Positions 36,430 to 47,318 of a stretch of 64,000 nucleotides of DNA are shown here, piece by piece; the stretch's first letter is position 1; every line of letters starts with the position of its first letter. The notes beneath the pieces are model-generated. The model searched no databases. It saw only the letters and a program-made list of their open reading frames with translations, and had not been told where the DNA came from. The DNA lies in contig OZ005689.1 in assembly GCA_963930775.1 (NCBI GenBank), forward strand, positions 1-64,000. Direction: 5' to 3'. The translations under genes and the position numbers were made by a program. This DNA comes from Cliona cf. orientalis. Lineage: Eukaryota > Porifera > Demospongiae > Clionaida > Clionaidae.

Positions 36430-37440
36430 GAACAATGTCATATAATAACCTGCTGAACCAGTGCATCCCTGTTTCCTAGCTCTTAGATATGGACAGTATT
36501 GAGTATTGTGGGGAGAGTCTGACAATGCCCCTGGGGTTGTATAATAATATAATATATTATTAAGTACTGAAGAAAGGTAGTGTGGAAATTTAATTGCACT
36601 CCGATATTATAATATTGCCAGCGACCCGCCTGTTATACCCCAGGATTAGAGATAAAACTAATAATTGTACTTCATAATAATTTACATCCTGTGCTGCATA
36701 TATTATGGTGTACCGCGCACTGTTGTTTCATAATAATTACTATAATAACAACACTGGAACCATGGCCAGTGCGTATGCATATTGTTTATCATCCAGCATG
36801 CAATTTCTAACTTCAATGTACAATTAATTTTCTATTGACACTATTTTTATCCAATTGAATAATAAAAATTAATTATTATTAAAGAAAATAATTGTATATA
36901 ATAATGATGTCATAACAAAAGGAGCTATAGTATATTATTATACATAGTACATGACCTGGACAACATTAACATAATAATATTATTATTATAATACATCATG
37001 ATCACATGATGCATTTTTGCACATGCAGTCATGCATGACATTGTGCATTGTGCGTGCTCACTATACTAGAAAAGTAGCAATATTAATGACTGTACAATTC
37101 ATTCAATTTCTGTTCACATTAATTGTTATAAAAATAATATAACAAATGGATCCCGTATCCAACTGCATGTAGATTCTGTATGCAATAATAATATCATACA
37201 TGATAATAATACTATGGCCTGCCCACAATAATTATTATTAATAATCTTATTTTTTTTTTACAGTGTGTTAATTATGTCAATTACTCCACACATCTGTGGA
37301 GCTAGAGGAGTTTGAGCAGCATTTCCACTGTGATTTCGATAGGGGGTCTGGGTCTGTGTCAGCCTGTAAAGCTTGGGAACATACCATCTTTATGTGGTAT
37401 ATTCATGTATGGTGATGACACGTCTATACTGATGAGGATG
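36430..37440. other. AT-rich intergenic sequence
   Basis: Many ATAATAATATTATTAT runs. The only recognisable content is a decayed kinase-tail exon A end at about 36,755-36,800. No gene. Confidence 0.6.
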
Positions 37441-37445
37441 GCGTT

Positions 37446-39370
37446 ATGCGGGACATAGAATATTTTTGCTAGACGGCATCTGGCAAAGTATTTTTTGCTG
37501 GACATTGTCCGGCGTAGCTAGACATCATCCGGCAAAGTATTTATTGCTGGACATCGTCCGGCAGAGAATATTTTTGCTAGACGGCATCATTTATTTTGCT
37601 AGACATTGTCTGGCATAGAAAGTTTTTGCTAGACGGCATCTTGCAAAGTATTTTTTGCTGAACATCGTCCAGCATAGAATATTTTGAATATTTTTGCTAG
37701 ACGGCATCTGGTAAAGCAATTTTTTTATTTTGCTGGACATCGTCCGGCATAGAATATTTTTGCTAGACGGCATCCGGCAAAGTATTTTTTGCTGGACATC
37801 GTCCGGCATAGAATATTTTTGCTAGATGGCATCCGGTAAAGTGATTTTTTCATTTTGCTAGACATCGTCTGGCATAGAAAGTTTTTGCTAGACGGCATCT
37901 TGCAAAGTATTTATTGCTGGACATCGTCCGGCAGAGAATATTTTGAATATTTTTGCTAGATGGCATCCGGTAAAGTAATTTTTTTTAAATTTTGCTGGAC
38001 ATCATCCGGCATAGAAAGTTTTTGCTAGACGGCATCCGGCACAGTATTTTGTGCTGGACATCGTCCGGCATATATAGAATATTTTTGCTAGACGGCATCC
38101 GGTAAAGTAATTTTTTTTTTATTTTGCTAGACATTGTCTGGCATAGAAAGGTTTTGCTAGACGGCATCCGGTAAAGTATTTTTTGCTGGACATCGTCCGG
38201 TAGAGAATATTTTTGCTAGACGGCATCCGGCAAAGTATTTTTTTAAATTTTGCTGGACATCGTCCGGCAGAGAATATTTTTGCTAGACGGCATCCGGTAA
38301 AGTGATTTTTTTTATTTTGCTATACTATAGACATCGTCTGGCATAGAAAGTTTTTGCTAGACGGCATCCGGCAAAGTATTTTTGCTGAACATCGTCCGGC
38401 ATAGAATATTTTGAATATTTTTGCTAAACGGCATCCAGCAAAGTAATTTTTTTTATTTTGCTGGACATCGTCTGGCATAGAAAGTTTTTGCTAGACGGCA
38501 TCATCTGGCAAAGTATTTTTTTTATTTTGCTAGACATCGTCCAGCATAGAATATTTTTTGCTAGACGGTATCCGGCGAAGTATTTTTTGCTGGACATTGT
38601 CCGGCATAACTAGACAGCATCCGGTAAAGTATTTTTGCTGGGAATCGTCTGGTATAGAATATTCTTCGGTAGACAACATCCGCAAAGTAGTTTTTGCTGG
38701 ACATCATCCGGCATAGAATATTAATTTTTTGCTAGATAGCATCCGACAAAGTATTTTTTTTTTTTTTTTGCTGGAAATCGTCCGGCATAGAATATTTTTT
38801 GCTAGACAGCATCCGGCAAAGTATTTTTTGCTGGACATTGTCTGGCATAGCAAGACGGCATCCGGCACAGTATTTTTTGCTGGACATTGTCCGGTATAGA
38901 ATATTTTTTGCTAGACGGCATCCGGCAAAATATCATTTGCTGGACATTGTCCGGCATAGCTAGACAGCATCCGGCAAAGTATTTTTTGCTGGACATCGTC
39001 CGGCATAGAATATTTTTGCTAGACGGCATCCGGCAAAGTATTTTTTATTTTGCTGGACATCGTCTGGCATAGAATATTTTTGCTAGACGGTATCCGGCGA
39101 AGTATTTTTTGCTGGACATTGTCCGGCATAACTAGACAGCATCCGGCAAAGTATTTTTTGCTGGACATCGTCCGGCATAGAATATTTTTACTAGATGGCA
39201 TCTGGCCAAGTATTTTTTGCTGGACATTGTCCGGCATAGCTAGACAGCATCCAGCAAAGTATTTTTTGCTGGACATCGTCAGGCATAGAATATTTTTGCT
39301 AGACGGCATCCGGAAAAGTATTTTTTGCTGGACATTGTCCGGTATAGAATATTTTTTTCTAGGGAGCATT
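37446..39370. repeat. dimeric satellite, about 33 dimers
   Basis: Two related ~29-bp monomers alternate: A = GCTAGACGGCATCCGGCAAAG and B = GCTGGACATCGTCCGGCATAG, separated by T-runs of variable length. Monomers diverge about as much between A and B everywhere, so the unit of amplification is the A-B dimer. B contains GGAC-ATC-GTCC, able to form a hairpin. Reading frames across it are incidental. Confidence 0.92.
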
Positions 39371-39489
39371 AATTTTGTCCGTTGGTATGGCTTAGTAACA
39401 AAGAAGATCACGAGCGAGATCAATTCAAGTGCATGCATCGATTACATCATCACTTGTGCAGTGCCACACCCATGGACTGGTTACTGTCA

Positions 39490-39562
39490 AAACCAGAAAA
39501 ATTAATTTTGAGGGACTTTTCAGTGAAAATTAGCACGCATGAAAATTACCCGCCATATGGTA
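39490..39562. mobile_element. truncated TA-CCGTA MITE end
   Basis: Ends TTACCCGCCATATGGTA with AGTGAAAATTAGCACG before it, matching the right end of the 22,424-22,860 family. The partner end is lost. Confidence 0.6.
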
Positions 39563-39793
39563 TTCACGTGCTAGCTGATTAATTCAACACCACACCTTCA
39601 GCTTCACATTTTAATACAAAATTATAAACTGAATACTAATCAAATTATGGCAAGAAAGATAGCTATAGGGCCTAATATATACACATACTACTCTTAATAA
39701 TAACTATTAGTATTCCAAATAATGTCAGATAGCTTTGAACTTAATTGCTGTAGCAAATCAGTCATATCACTCTGCTGGTACATTTTCGATATT

Positions 39794-40129
39794 TTATGGA
39801 CGCTTGTGACATTCTCCAGTACCAAGGCTACAGGTATACCCTGAGGGGCAACAGTTCATTCCATCGCTACAGCAGACAGCATTTGGAGCGGAGCAACAGC
39901 CCCACTCTCCGTTTACCAGTCGGCAGCATGTATGACCTTGGGGGCATGCAATTGTATATCTATCTGTAGTTTCGCATACGACGTCTTGAGCATAGGCGGC
40001 ACCATTGTGATTAATGATCGAAGGCTTGGACTTGATGGGTCTAGCAAAATGCCCATAGTCTCTACCACCACTGCCAGCACCAATCACCGCAATGAAGATC
40101 AGAGTCACAAACAAGATACTTGTCTGCAT
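39794..40129 (-). CDS. secreted single-domain granulin
   Basis: 111 residues in one exon. Residues 1-19 form a signal peptide (MQTSILFVTLIFIAVIGAG), followed by a ~30-residue linker and a complete granulin module at about 52-107. The cysteines are 52, 62, 68-69, 78-79, 86-87, 93-94, 100 and 107: the 12-cysteine pattern C-C-CC-CC-CC-CC-C-C of the granulin/epithelin family, which folds as a stack of hairpins cross-linked by disulphides. Granulins are extracellular growth- and inflammation-related peptides in animals. Most family members have several modules; this one has one, as in small invertebrate granulins. ATG context and upstream TATA box support the start. Intact, with no break seen. Confidence 0.92.
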   Translation of the reverse strand: MQTSILFVTLIFIAVIGAGSGGRDYGHFARPIKSKPSIINHNGAAYAQDVVCETTDRYTIACPQGHTCCRLVNGEWGCCSAPNAVCCSDGMNCCPSGYTCSLGTGECHKRP

Positions 40130-40211
40130 TTTTTGCCCTCGTAAATTATTAATCTTGATTCTTTAAGCTGACTTCAGTTCAGTGGCAGCTATAGCATGAC
40201 TGCTTTTCCTG

Positions 40212-40218
40212 TTTTATA
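40212..40218 (-). promoter_or_regulatory. TATA box for granulin gene
   Basis: Reads TATAAAA on the minus strand, about 85 bp upstream of the granulin ATG, a normal distance allowing a ~55-bp leader. On the plus strand the same bases form TTTTATAG, the candidate acceptor of the exon at 40,219. Confidence 0.6.
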
Positions 40219-40322
40219 GCCCCAGCATCCCCTACACTACACCTGCTCCATCTATTGGTCCAAAGTTTAAGTGAATCTCCGAAAGTGTCACACCTGCGGT
40301 GGCGAGATGCAACTAACGACCT
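40219..40322 (+). CDS. candidate exon of unidentified gene
   Basis: Acceptor TCCTGTTTTATAG and donor GACCTG|GTATGT. The only open frame gives HLLHLLVQSLSESPKVSHL, then RWRDATNDL. I do not recognise a domain. The frame ends in phase 0. A diverged inverted copy of its 3' part lies in the following intron (40,673-40,722). It may belong to the gene whose last exon ends at 41,120. Confidence 0.35.
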
Positions 40323-40811
40323 GGTATGTATATCTTTATTTATCAAGCTTCATCATAGTTCTGTATAATAATTATATACAGTTAGTTCTTAGCTTCCTTA
40401 ATCGATGTTTGGGATTGTTCACCACTGCTAATAGCTCAGCTTCGGGTTAGGGTTCAGCATGCAGACAGACTATGCATGTATACCGGGCAATAATCACAAG
40501 TGAATCGAGTGTTGGTGTCTGCATGAGAGCAACTACTAGCGGAATGAATGCTAACAAACTGCACAGGTGAGCCAATGATGGCACTATGAACCATCAACAA
40601 ATTAGCTAGCTACCTGATCAATGAGAGCAGCTGCTCCATTTGTACAGTTGCTCATTATTGATGAACCTTGATGCATACAGATACACCAGGTCGTTGGTTG
40701 CATTGTGTCACAGGTGTGGACACTAAAGGAGATCAATTTTATCGCAGGTTGATTTCTGGGACATGGGAAGTGCTGTGAACTCCCTCACAGGGTATGTATC
40801 TGTATTCAGAG

Positions 40812-41120
40812 CTACACATACATACAATGCCACGTTCCTACTCCTTGGGAACAAGTATGACAATTAATGACGACAACAGCACTAGCAATAGTGGCTCAGG
40901 CTCTGCCTACCAAGTCGATGACGACCTATCAGATGGATTTGCCGCTCATAAAGAGACACCGCTCCAATTTAAGATATCAATGCGTTCCGATGAAGAGATA
41001 CTGACAAACGTGTTTCAGAGGAGTTTGGCCGAGCAGGTGCAAAGAGAGATGGAGAGACAGTACTCTTCTGGTGCCACAGAGATAGAGACTGTAGCTACTG
41101 CTCTGGTGCCACCACCATGA
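40812..41120 (+). CDS. last exon of unidentified gene
   Basis: Open to a TGA at 41,118-41,120. The first in-frame ATG is at 40,794 and another is at 40,827 (MPRSYSLGTSMTINDD). The product is Ser/Asn/Asp-rich, then has a charged C-terminal part (SDEEILTNVFQRSLAEQVQR) predicted helical, ending ATALVPPP. No known domain recognised. The exon start is uncertain; phase matching with 40,322 requires the acceptor at 40,811. An AATAAA at 41,403 supports a 3' end here. An alternative exon at 40,748-40,791 (VDFWDMGSAVNSLT, acceptor ATCGCAG) is in another frame. Confidence 0.45.
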   Translation, partial: LHIHTMPRSYSLGTSMTINDDNSTSNSGSGSAYQVDDDLSDGFAAHKETPLQFKISMRSDEEILTNVFQRSLAEQVQREMERQYSSGATEIETVATALVPPP

Positions 41121-41402
41121 GAGGCGATTATCCCCTCAAATGTATATACATGCAGTGACGTGGTAGCTTTGTTAGCCACATGCACAGAACACTAGTAACA
41201 CACCTTCATCTTGCATGCATGCCATGCTCAAGGAGATGAGAGGATTTTGTGGATACATGTATAATCATGTCACCATAGTCACTAATGTTTATCCCTTCCA
41301 TGTGTGTGTGTCTATTCAGAATAATTTTTATAATGAGATTTATTTCTTATGTTGCAATTAATTTTGCTGGGTCCTTTTTTCAGAATTGTGTCATCAAAAA
41401 AG

Positions 41403-41408
41403 AATAAA
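41403..41408 (+). terminator. polyadenylation signal AATAAA
   Basis: 283 bp after the stop codon at 41,120, in an AT-rich context. Plausible 3' end of the plus-strand gene. Confidence 0.45.
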
Positions 41409-42121
41409 TAATCATATTCGAGGTGTATACTTCATAGAGATGCATAATCTCCAAGCATGCATAGTGCTAGTGGTGTGGGATGAGGGTGAGGGGTGGGGGG
41501 GGGGGGGGGGGGAGAGAAGGTCTCACCTAAGCCATCGATGATGGCCAAGGCCTTGAGCATCTTGACTGGTACTATCTTAGGACAGCACCCAACAACATCA
41601 AAAAATTATTTCTGTGTGCAGGAAGTGGGAATATCACTATCATATCAACACTATTATCTCATCTATGTATTAAGGCAGTCAATATTATTTGTATACAAGT
41701 CTCCATAAAGCTTTGATCGAACAGAAACAGTGGGAATTAATATATTATTATAGTATATTATGCAATAATTATCATCATTGTCTACTCTCACACACACTCA
41801 TAAAAATGATTAATTATGGAACTTACTTGAAGACTCGTCTATGGCAGATGACGGCAGCTCCATCATCACTGCACAAGGCAAACAGAGGGTACAGCTATGG
41901 TGACAGGCCACAGAGAGAATGGCTGTGCAATGGTGTCTGCAGAAAAGTGTGTATTAGATTATCTACTCTCCGTTAATTTAGTAGTAGACAGTCACAGTAT
42001 TATTTTAATATAATTATTATGACAAGCAAATCAGTGATCATAAATATTAATGTATCACTCAGCATACTGAAAGTAATTTTGACGAAGTAAATTTGCCGTG
42101 TGAACATATCAATAAGTACCT

Positions 42122-42306
42122 CAGGCGCTGATCCAGAAAATTTGCATGGAGGGTGGCTGACAGGGTGGCTACCCATAGTAAACCAAACTGGTGCGAAGGG
42201 GGTGGCTGGTTAATAACGGTGGATGCCTCCTATACTACGTTGCATAAAAGAACTGGTGAAGGGGGGTGGCTAACCACCCTATCCACCCCCTCTGGATCAG
42301 CCCCTG
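42122..42306. mobile_element. MITE, CAGGCGCTGATCCAGA termini
   Basis: Ends CAGGCGCTGATCCAGA and TCTGGATCAGCCCCTG (15 of 16 complementary). The interior has repeated GGGTGGCT words. The 105-residue plus-strand frame spanning it is not a gene. Confidence 0.75.
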
Positions 42307-42633
42307 TACCAGAAAGTTGCACTTCAAAGCACTACCTTCATACGTGTGGACTAACCTCAATGTTTTATACGGCCGGCTTTGCTGATAGCTCAAAATTGAA
42401 TCAGAAGAGCCTCTTGTCGCAGGAGCCGGCCGAGAGGTGGTCGCTCTCAATCTGCTGGGATGGAGGGTGAGAGGAGAGCCACTTCTTCATCTGAAGTATG
42501 TACGTGTTGGAGGGGGACATGATTGAGAGAGGGAGAGGGAGATGGTGTAAGGTGAATCAGATTTAATGACTGTATGATGCATGATATTGTAATAACATCA
42601 TTATTTAATTTTGATATTATTAATTTACGGTAC

Positions 42634-42724
42634 CTTTCCACTGTATAATGATTGGGGCATACTCAATGATGAGGATAGGAGGGGGATCAATCACTCCTCC
42701 CTGAGAATTTGCCCCCATATGAAT
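42634..42724 (-). CDS. short exon from an immunoglobulin-domain gene
   Basis: On the minus strand a strong acceptor (TTTTCTCTCTTTTTAG) precedes 91 open bases encoding HMGANSQGGVIDPPPILIIE, then YAPIIIQWK, and a donor AAAG|GTACCG. The sequence resembles the end of an Ig domain plus linker (N-S-x-G then a beta strand). A diverged copy is at 49,294-49,384. Partial gene; the remaining exons are not visible, so it may be a relic or part of a gene extending outside. Confidence 0.45.
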
Positions 42725-43928
42725 CTAAAAAGAGAGAAAATGATTATAAGAGAGTGTTGTGCTGGAGTCAATAGCTAGCTAGTTCCCTCCCTTCCTCCAC
42801 TGGAAGCGAAAATAATCCTGCTCTATAATTGACTTCGGCCATACTGTTTGTTTGAACTAACATGACCACGAAATAGTATAGGGTCAGTCAGTTGGGCAGG
42901 AGATAATTTAACCATAGAATTTAATTATAAGTGCCAGTGTTTCTATGTAAACTTGTAGCATTCCAGCTGTCTAGAGGCTTGTGCTGTGTGGTAGCTTAAA
43001 AACACATTTTTTAAGGCAGTACTATCCTATTAAAAGTCGGACTGGGACTTTTAATAGGACTAGTATACTGACGAGATCTACTACTTCACAGGCGTATCTA
43101 CGTGTATGATAACAAAAATTAATTAATGTGATGTTTTGTGGTTATTTATGCTTCCTTGTACCATTTCCTGTTGTGGTTTTTTGGATCGGTATATAGTGCA
43201 CGAACATGTTCTAAAATATCAGATTCTGCCATGGCATTTCTATTGCTAATAACACTGCGAGGTTAACTTACGACGTATTTTTGGTGATGAGGATGGGATC
43301 CTTCTCGCAGTGATGGCAGCTCTCCTGAGGAAGGTGGACGCGTTCGATCCACAGCACAAGGAGTGGCCGCAATACGTTGAGCAGCTGGATCAAGTCTTCG
43401 AGGCGAACGATTTATAATTAACGGGCGATGCCAAAGCTACAAAACGGCGTGCTACCTTTCTTACAGTCATTGGACCAGGGCCCTACAAGTTGCTACGTAC
43501 GTAGCCTCATATCCCCAGCGAAGTCTTCCGACAAGACATACGATGAACTCGTCAAGAATTGACAGAGCACTATAGCCCCACTCAGTCGGAGGTATTCCGA
43601 TTTAACTCTCGCTCTCGGAGATTGAAGGGTGTGGCTTGCAAGACTAAGTCTGTGGCAGCCTACCTGGCCGAGTTGCGCCGTCTTGTGGACCACTGCAATA
43701 ACGGAGATAGCTAACTACCTTAGACAAGATGCTTCACAACAGACTTGTCTGGGGCATTAACCGTCCCAGGGATCTCAGTCGAAGAGACCCACTTCGCAAG
43801 TTGGTGAACAGTCAGAGGACGATTGATTCAGACGATTCCATGCAACACGTTTACACTTTGGAGCAAGAACGAGATGCTCGACTACCCGCATTTAGCCTGG
43901 TACATATGGAACTTGATCATCATGTAGT

Positions 43929-44228
43929 GTGCCCATGAAGGTTGACACAGGTGCCTCTGTGTCTATCATGCCTGGGACCTTGTACCACAAGTTGTGGCCT
44001 AGGAGGGGCCTAAAGGAAACCACTATCAGATTGCAAACACATTCCAAGGAGCCCATACCTGCTGTGGTGGGTGCCACCCAGGTGCATGTGGCCTACCAAG
44101 GGCAGTCTACCACTAGTTGTAGTCAAAGGAAAGGGGCCCACCCTTCTGGGCAGAAACTGGTTGCAATTGAGCAATACAAGATTAGATTGGAGCCAAATTC
44201 ATTTCACTACATGTCCTGGTTTGCATGA
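43929..44228 (+). pseudogene. retroelement aspartic protease region, partial
   Basis: Contains the active-site motif DTGAS with the following SIMP, as in retroelement pepsin-like proteases. The downstream half slips frame around 44,085-44,110. Confidence 0.65.
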
Positions 44229-44339
44229 CTTGCTTGCTAAATATTATTCTGGAGCTTTTTAAGAAGATCTCGGAAGTTTCAAGAGTACGTATGAGGCGAA
44301 AATTAATATGGACCCCGATGCTTCGCCAAAGCTCATACC

Positions 44340-44870
44340 GTGCCGTATGCTATGCATGAGAAAGTGGAAGCCGAGTTGGACAGACTGGTGGCCGAAGGTA
44401 CTCTCGAGCCAGTGGAGTACTCAGGTTGGGCGGCACCGATTGATCAAAAGAGTGTCAGGATATGTGGTGATTTCAAGGTGACTGTTAATCCTGTGTCTAA
44501 GCTACACCGCTATCCGATTCCAAAGATCGAGGATGTTTTTGTTAGACTGGAAGGTGGAAAGATCTTTACTACTAAACTGGATTTAAATCGGGCCTATCAG
44601 CAACTAAAGCTGGATGCTGAGTCACGAAAGTATTTGGTGATCAATACTCATAAGGGACTATTTCGTTACACCCGTTTACCATTTGGCGTATCTTCAGCTC
44701 CTGGAATTTTCCAGAGAGCGATGGAGACCCTACTGCAAGGGATTCCCCATGTTTCCGTTTACATAGACGATATCCTGATTATTGTGGAGTCTGAAACTGA
44801 TCACCTGCAGACCTTGGAGCGAGTTCTGGAGCGGCTGGCAAACGCTGGCCTATGTGCAAAGAAAAAATAA
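44340..44870 (+). pseudogene. reverse transcriptase, Ty3/gypsy type
   Basis: 176 open residues with fingers and palm: KVEAELDRLVAEGTLEPV, a slightly shortened segment, VRICGDFKVTVNP, KLDLNRAYQQL (motif with the first catalytic Asp), LPFGVSSAP, and VSVYIDDILI (the catalytic Y-x-DD). It ends at a stop produced by a slip in the A-run 44,862-44,867. The next frame (to 45,105) continues with YLGYVI and the connection domain, then an in-frame TGA interrupts the RNase H part. The catalytic residues are preserved, so decay is not very old. Confidence 0.9.
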
Positions 44871-45399
44871 GTGCAAGTTTATGGTCCCTTCGGTGGACTA
44901 CCTCGGTTACGTAATCGACGCTCACGGTCTTTGTCCACACCCCGACAAGGTGTTGGCAATTCATCAGGCTCCAAAGCCTTCAAATGTGACCCAGCTGAAA
45001 TCTTACCTAGGTCTGCTTTCGTACTATGGGAAATTCCTCCCAAATTTATTCACCCTTCTAGCCCCATTGTACCAGTCATTGGGCAAGGATGTTTTGTGGA
45101 AGTGATCGTCAGAGCAGGAGAGTGCATTCCAAGCAACTAAAGACCTGCTTACTTCTTCAACGTTACTGGATCATTTCAATCCGCAACTTCCTCTACTTTG
45201 GTTTGTGATGCGTCGCCTATGGTATTGGTGCCATGCTGGCACGTAGAATGCCTGATGTTTCCGAACAGCCTATCGGATACGTTTCACGTACGTTGAACTC
45301 TGCTGAACGCAACTACTCTCAACTTGAGAAAGAGGAATTGTCGTGCGTTTTCGGAATCAAGCGATTTTACTTGTACTACGTACTACTTACAAAACTTAC

Positions 45400-45650
45400 G
45401 AGGTAGCTCATTGATGACCAGGATGTAAATGGCAACAGAGTTGCTAGCTGTACAGCTGTATAGGGCTTCATCCTGTGCTGTTAGCTCACTGATCTCGAGT
45501 GAGCCATTCTCGAAGAAATTGAGACGTGAAGAATTTATTAAATTAGCCATAGAGCGGTTAAGGATATGGCTAGACCAGACTATCGAAAGAATGGGGATGC
45601 CATAAGATGGGCAGTCCATTCTGATTGTATCTCCAGGTTCATAGACAAAG
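45400..45650 (-). pseudogene. immunoglobulin domain exon
   Basis: Minus-strand frame encodes EPGDTIRMDCPSYGIP, a tryptophan strand (IVWSS), ENGSLEISELTAQDEALYSC and TASNSVAIYILVI: the C...W...D.A.Y.C pattern of an I-set Ig domain. The donor CTACCTC|GTAAGT at 45,400 is strong. At the 5' side a polypyrimidine tract ends in CTATG where CTATAG would be expected, so the acceptor may be destroyed. The retroelement ends right at the donor side. Extracellular adhesion or receptor role is known for such domains; the parent gene is not identifiable. Confidence 0.65.
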
Positions 45651-45864
45651 AGAAAGGTGATCTTCAATCTCCTTACGATGAATGTAAGGGACGACTGTAT
45701 GACACTGTGGTAAAGGATCACAATAATATGCAGTCACTAATATTATGTTACCAAAATGCAAGTACTTCAATTTTCTAGATATTGTATAATGTTTTAGGAA
45801 ATTGCTGACATTGACACTTCTTCCCATTGCGATTGAGTTTCACCTCATATCTAGCAGTGCTAGT

Positions 45865-46115
45865 TTATTGGATGCTGTCATGCACAAATTTAAATTTTTT
45901 GTCAGATGCTGTCCTGCATTAAATTATCATCTTGTCGGATGGATGCTGTCCTGCACAAATTTAAAGTTTAGTTTTTTTGTTGGATGCTGTCCTGCATATA
46001 ATAATCATTAATTTTTGTCGGATGCTGTCCTGCACAAATTTCAATATCTTGTTCGATCGATGTTGGCATGCATAAAATTATCATTTTGTTGGATGCTATC
46101 CTGCACAAATTTTCT
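45865..46115. repeat. alternating dimeric tandem repeat
   Basis: About seven monomers of 33-45 bp built on GGATGCTGTCCTGCA, alternating between a form ending CACAAATTTAAA and a form ending TTAAATTATCAT. Single dimers recur at 25,005-25,040 and 28,254-28,310. Confidence 0.85.
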
Positions 46116-46505
46116 TTACCCAGCATTTGGTACCATCAGGAGTACATTACCAGGAGTGTGCAATGACCACAATAGTAGTGATAACATCTCTTTCCAGATG
46201 TGACATCACAACACTAAGCCTTGCCCAATTATGTTCCATAATTTACCCATTACAAGTCTCATGTTTTCACCTATTAGTCTCGAGACTCACACCCATAAGT
46301 CTCAATGAAAAATGTATACATCTCAAAAAATGACAAATTATTAATAGTTATTGTACTGTAACATAATGGATGCCTCAATATAGTCTTCTATTCTAAATAT
46401 TCGAATTTTGAGCCACGTACTAAGCAATTTTTTTGCCATGTGCTCAGGTGCAAAGGTCATAGCTATTGGAAGTTTGATTTTTGAGCTACTTAGCACATTT
46501 TTCCC

Positions 46506-46649
46506 GGTCCAAAGGTTCTAATTATTCTAGGTATGCCACACCCATTATGCGACCAGTTTTAGTATTCCGCGAAAGTTTTCTCCGTGAAATGCTCCTTTCC
46601 TACCGATCCGCGAAAGTTTTCTCCCTCGAAAATTTCCCGCTATACGGTA
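46506..46649. mobile_element. truncated TA-CCGTA MITE, TAGCGGGAAA family
   Basis: The right end TTTCCCGCTATACGGTA and preceding TTTCGCGG-type repeats match the complete element at 52,857-53,067 in reverse orientation. The left end is missing. Confidence 0.75.
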
Positions 46650-46995
46650 TGTGGGTTGCATACTCCTAGTATTGTACTCCTGGTACCATCAAGTTTAATA
46701 TTTTTTTTCTCATAATAATAATAAATTGTAATTAATGGACAGATGCTGGCTGCAAAGTGAGGGAACTGAATTCTCAGAAATGATATGATTTCTATGCCTC
46801 CACTCAAATCAGGATACAGAGAGAGAATCACACTCTCTCACTATGTGTACCTGCATAATTATAATGAAAAGTTCTAGCCCGTTGCTATGTGGTTACTAAG
46901 GTACACAAGGTACTGTATGTGATTACATAATTTTCATCAAATCCAGAATTATTATAATAATATCTCCTGATTATCCTTGTTTCCTAGGTAACTAG

Positions 46996-47058
46996 AAGGA
47001 GATATGACCCATATCTCCTTCCTACAGGGCAAAAGGATGATATGGTCATATCATCCTT
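46996..47058. repeat. two adjacent near-perfect palindromes
   Basis: 46,996-47,020 has 11-bp arms AAGGAGATATG; 47,033-47,058 has 12-bp arms AAGGATGATATG. They resemble each other but differ in both arms in a compensating way. The surrounding 46.65-47.3 kb has no gene. Confidence 0.85.
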
Positions 47059-47318
47059 CCTTGAAGGCATATGCTGCTATATAATATGTGGACCAATCAG
47101 CTGTCAGATTTAATACTCAGAAGTATACATACACAATAACTCACAGCAGTAGCATATGATAATAATAATATTATACAAGTATACAATAGCTATACTATGG
47201 TTCTGCATGAGCATAAGTCAATGAAAGTCTTCAGTAATAGAGGCTATAATCTTGTCAATGTCTATTTCCATATGGTCAGTGACTGATGTAGTAGGTGCTG
47301 GCTGAGATGGGGCTGCAT

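Larger units (their letters stand above)
43283..45395 (+). mobile_element. decayed Ty3/gypsy-type retroelement
   Basis: The order gag, protease, reverse transcriptase, RNase H is that of Ty3/gypsy. A gag-like part starts MAALLRKVDAFDPQHKEW at 43,313 and stops at about 43,418. Protease motif VDTGAS is at about 43,941. Reverse transcriptase follows, then an RNase H-like part that decays after about 45,240. I find no flanking long terminal repeats and no integrase, and several frame breaks occur. The right edge lies at the Ig exon boundary at about 45,395. Confidence 0.85.

Noticed and set aside
37446-39370. CRISPR-like array
   Set aside because: Two alternating related monomers with A/T spacers of similar sequence; a satellite, not spacer diversity.
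42153-42470. 105-codon plus-strand frame
   Set aside because: Covers a MITE and its flank.
43283-45395. Complete LTR retrotransposon
   Set aside because: No flanking long terminal repeats or integrase region found; only a decayed internal segment is supported.
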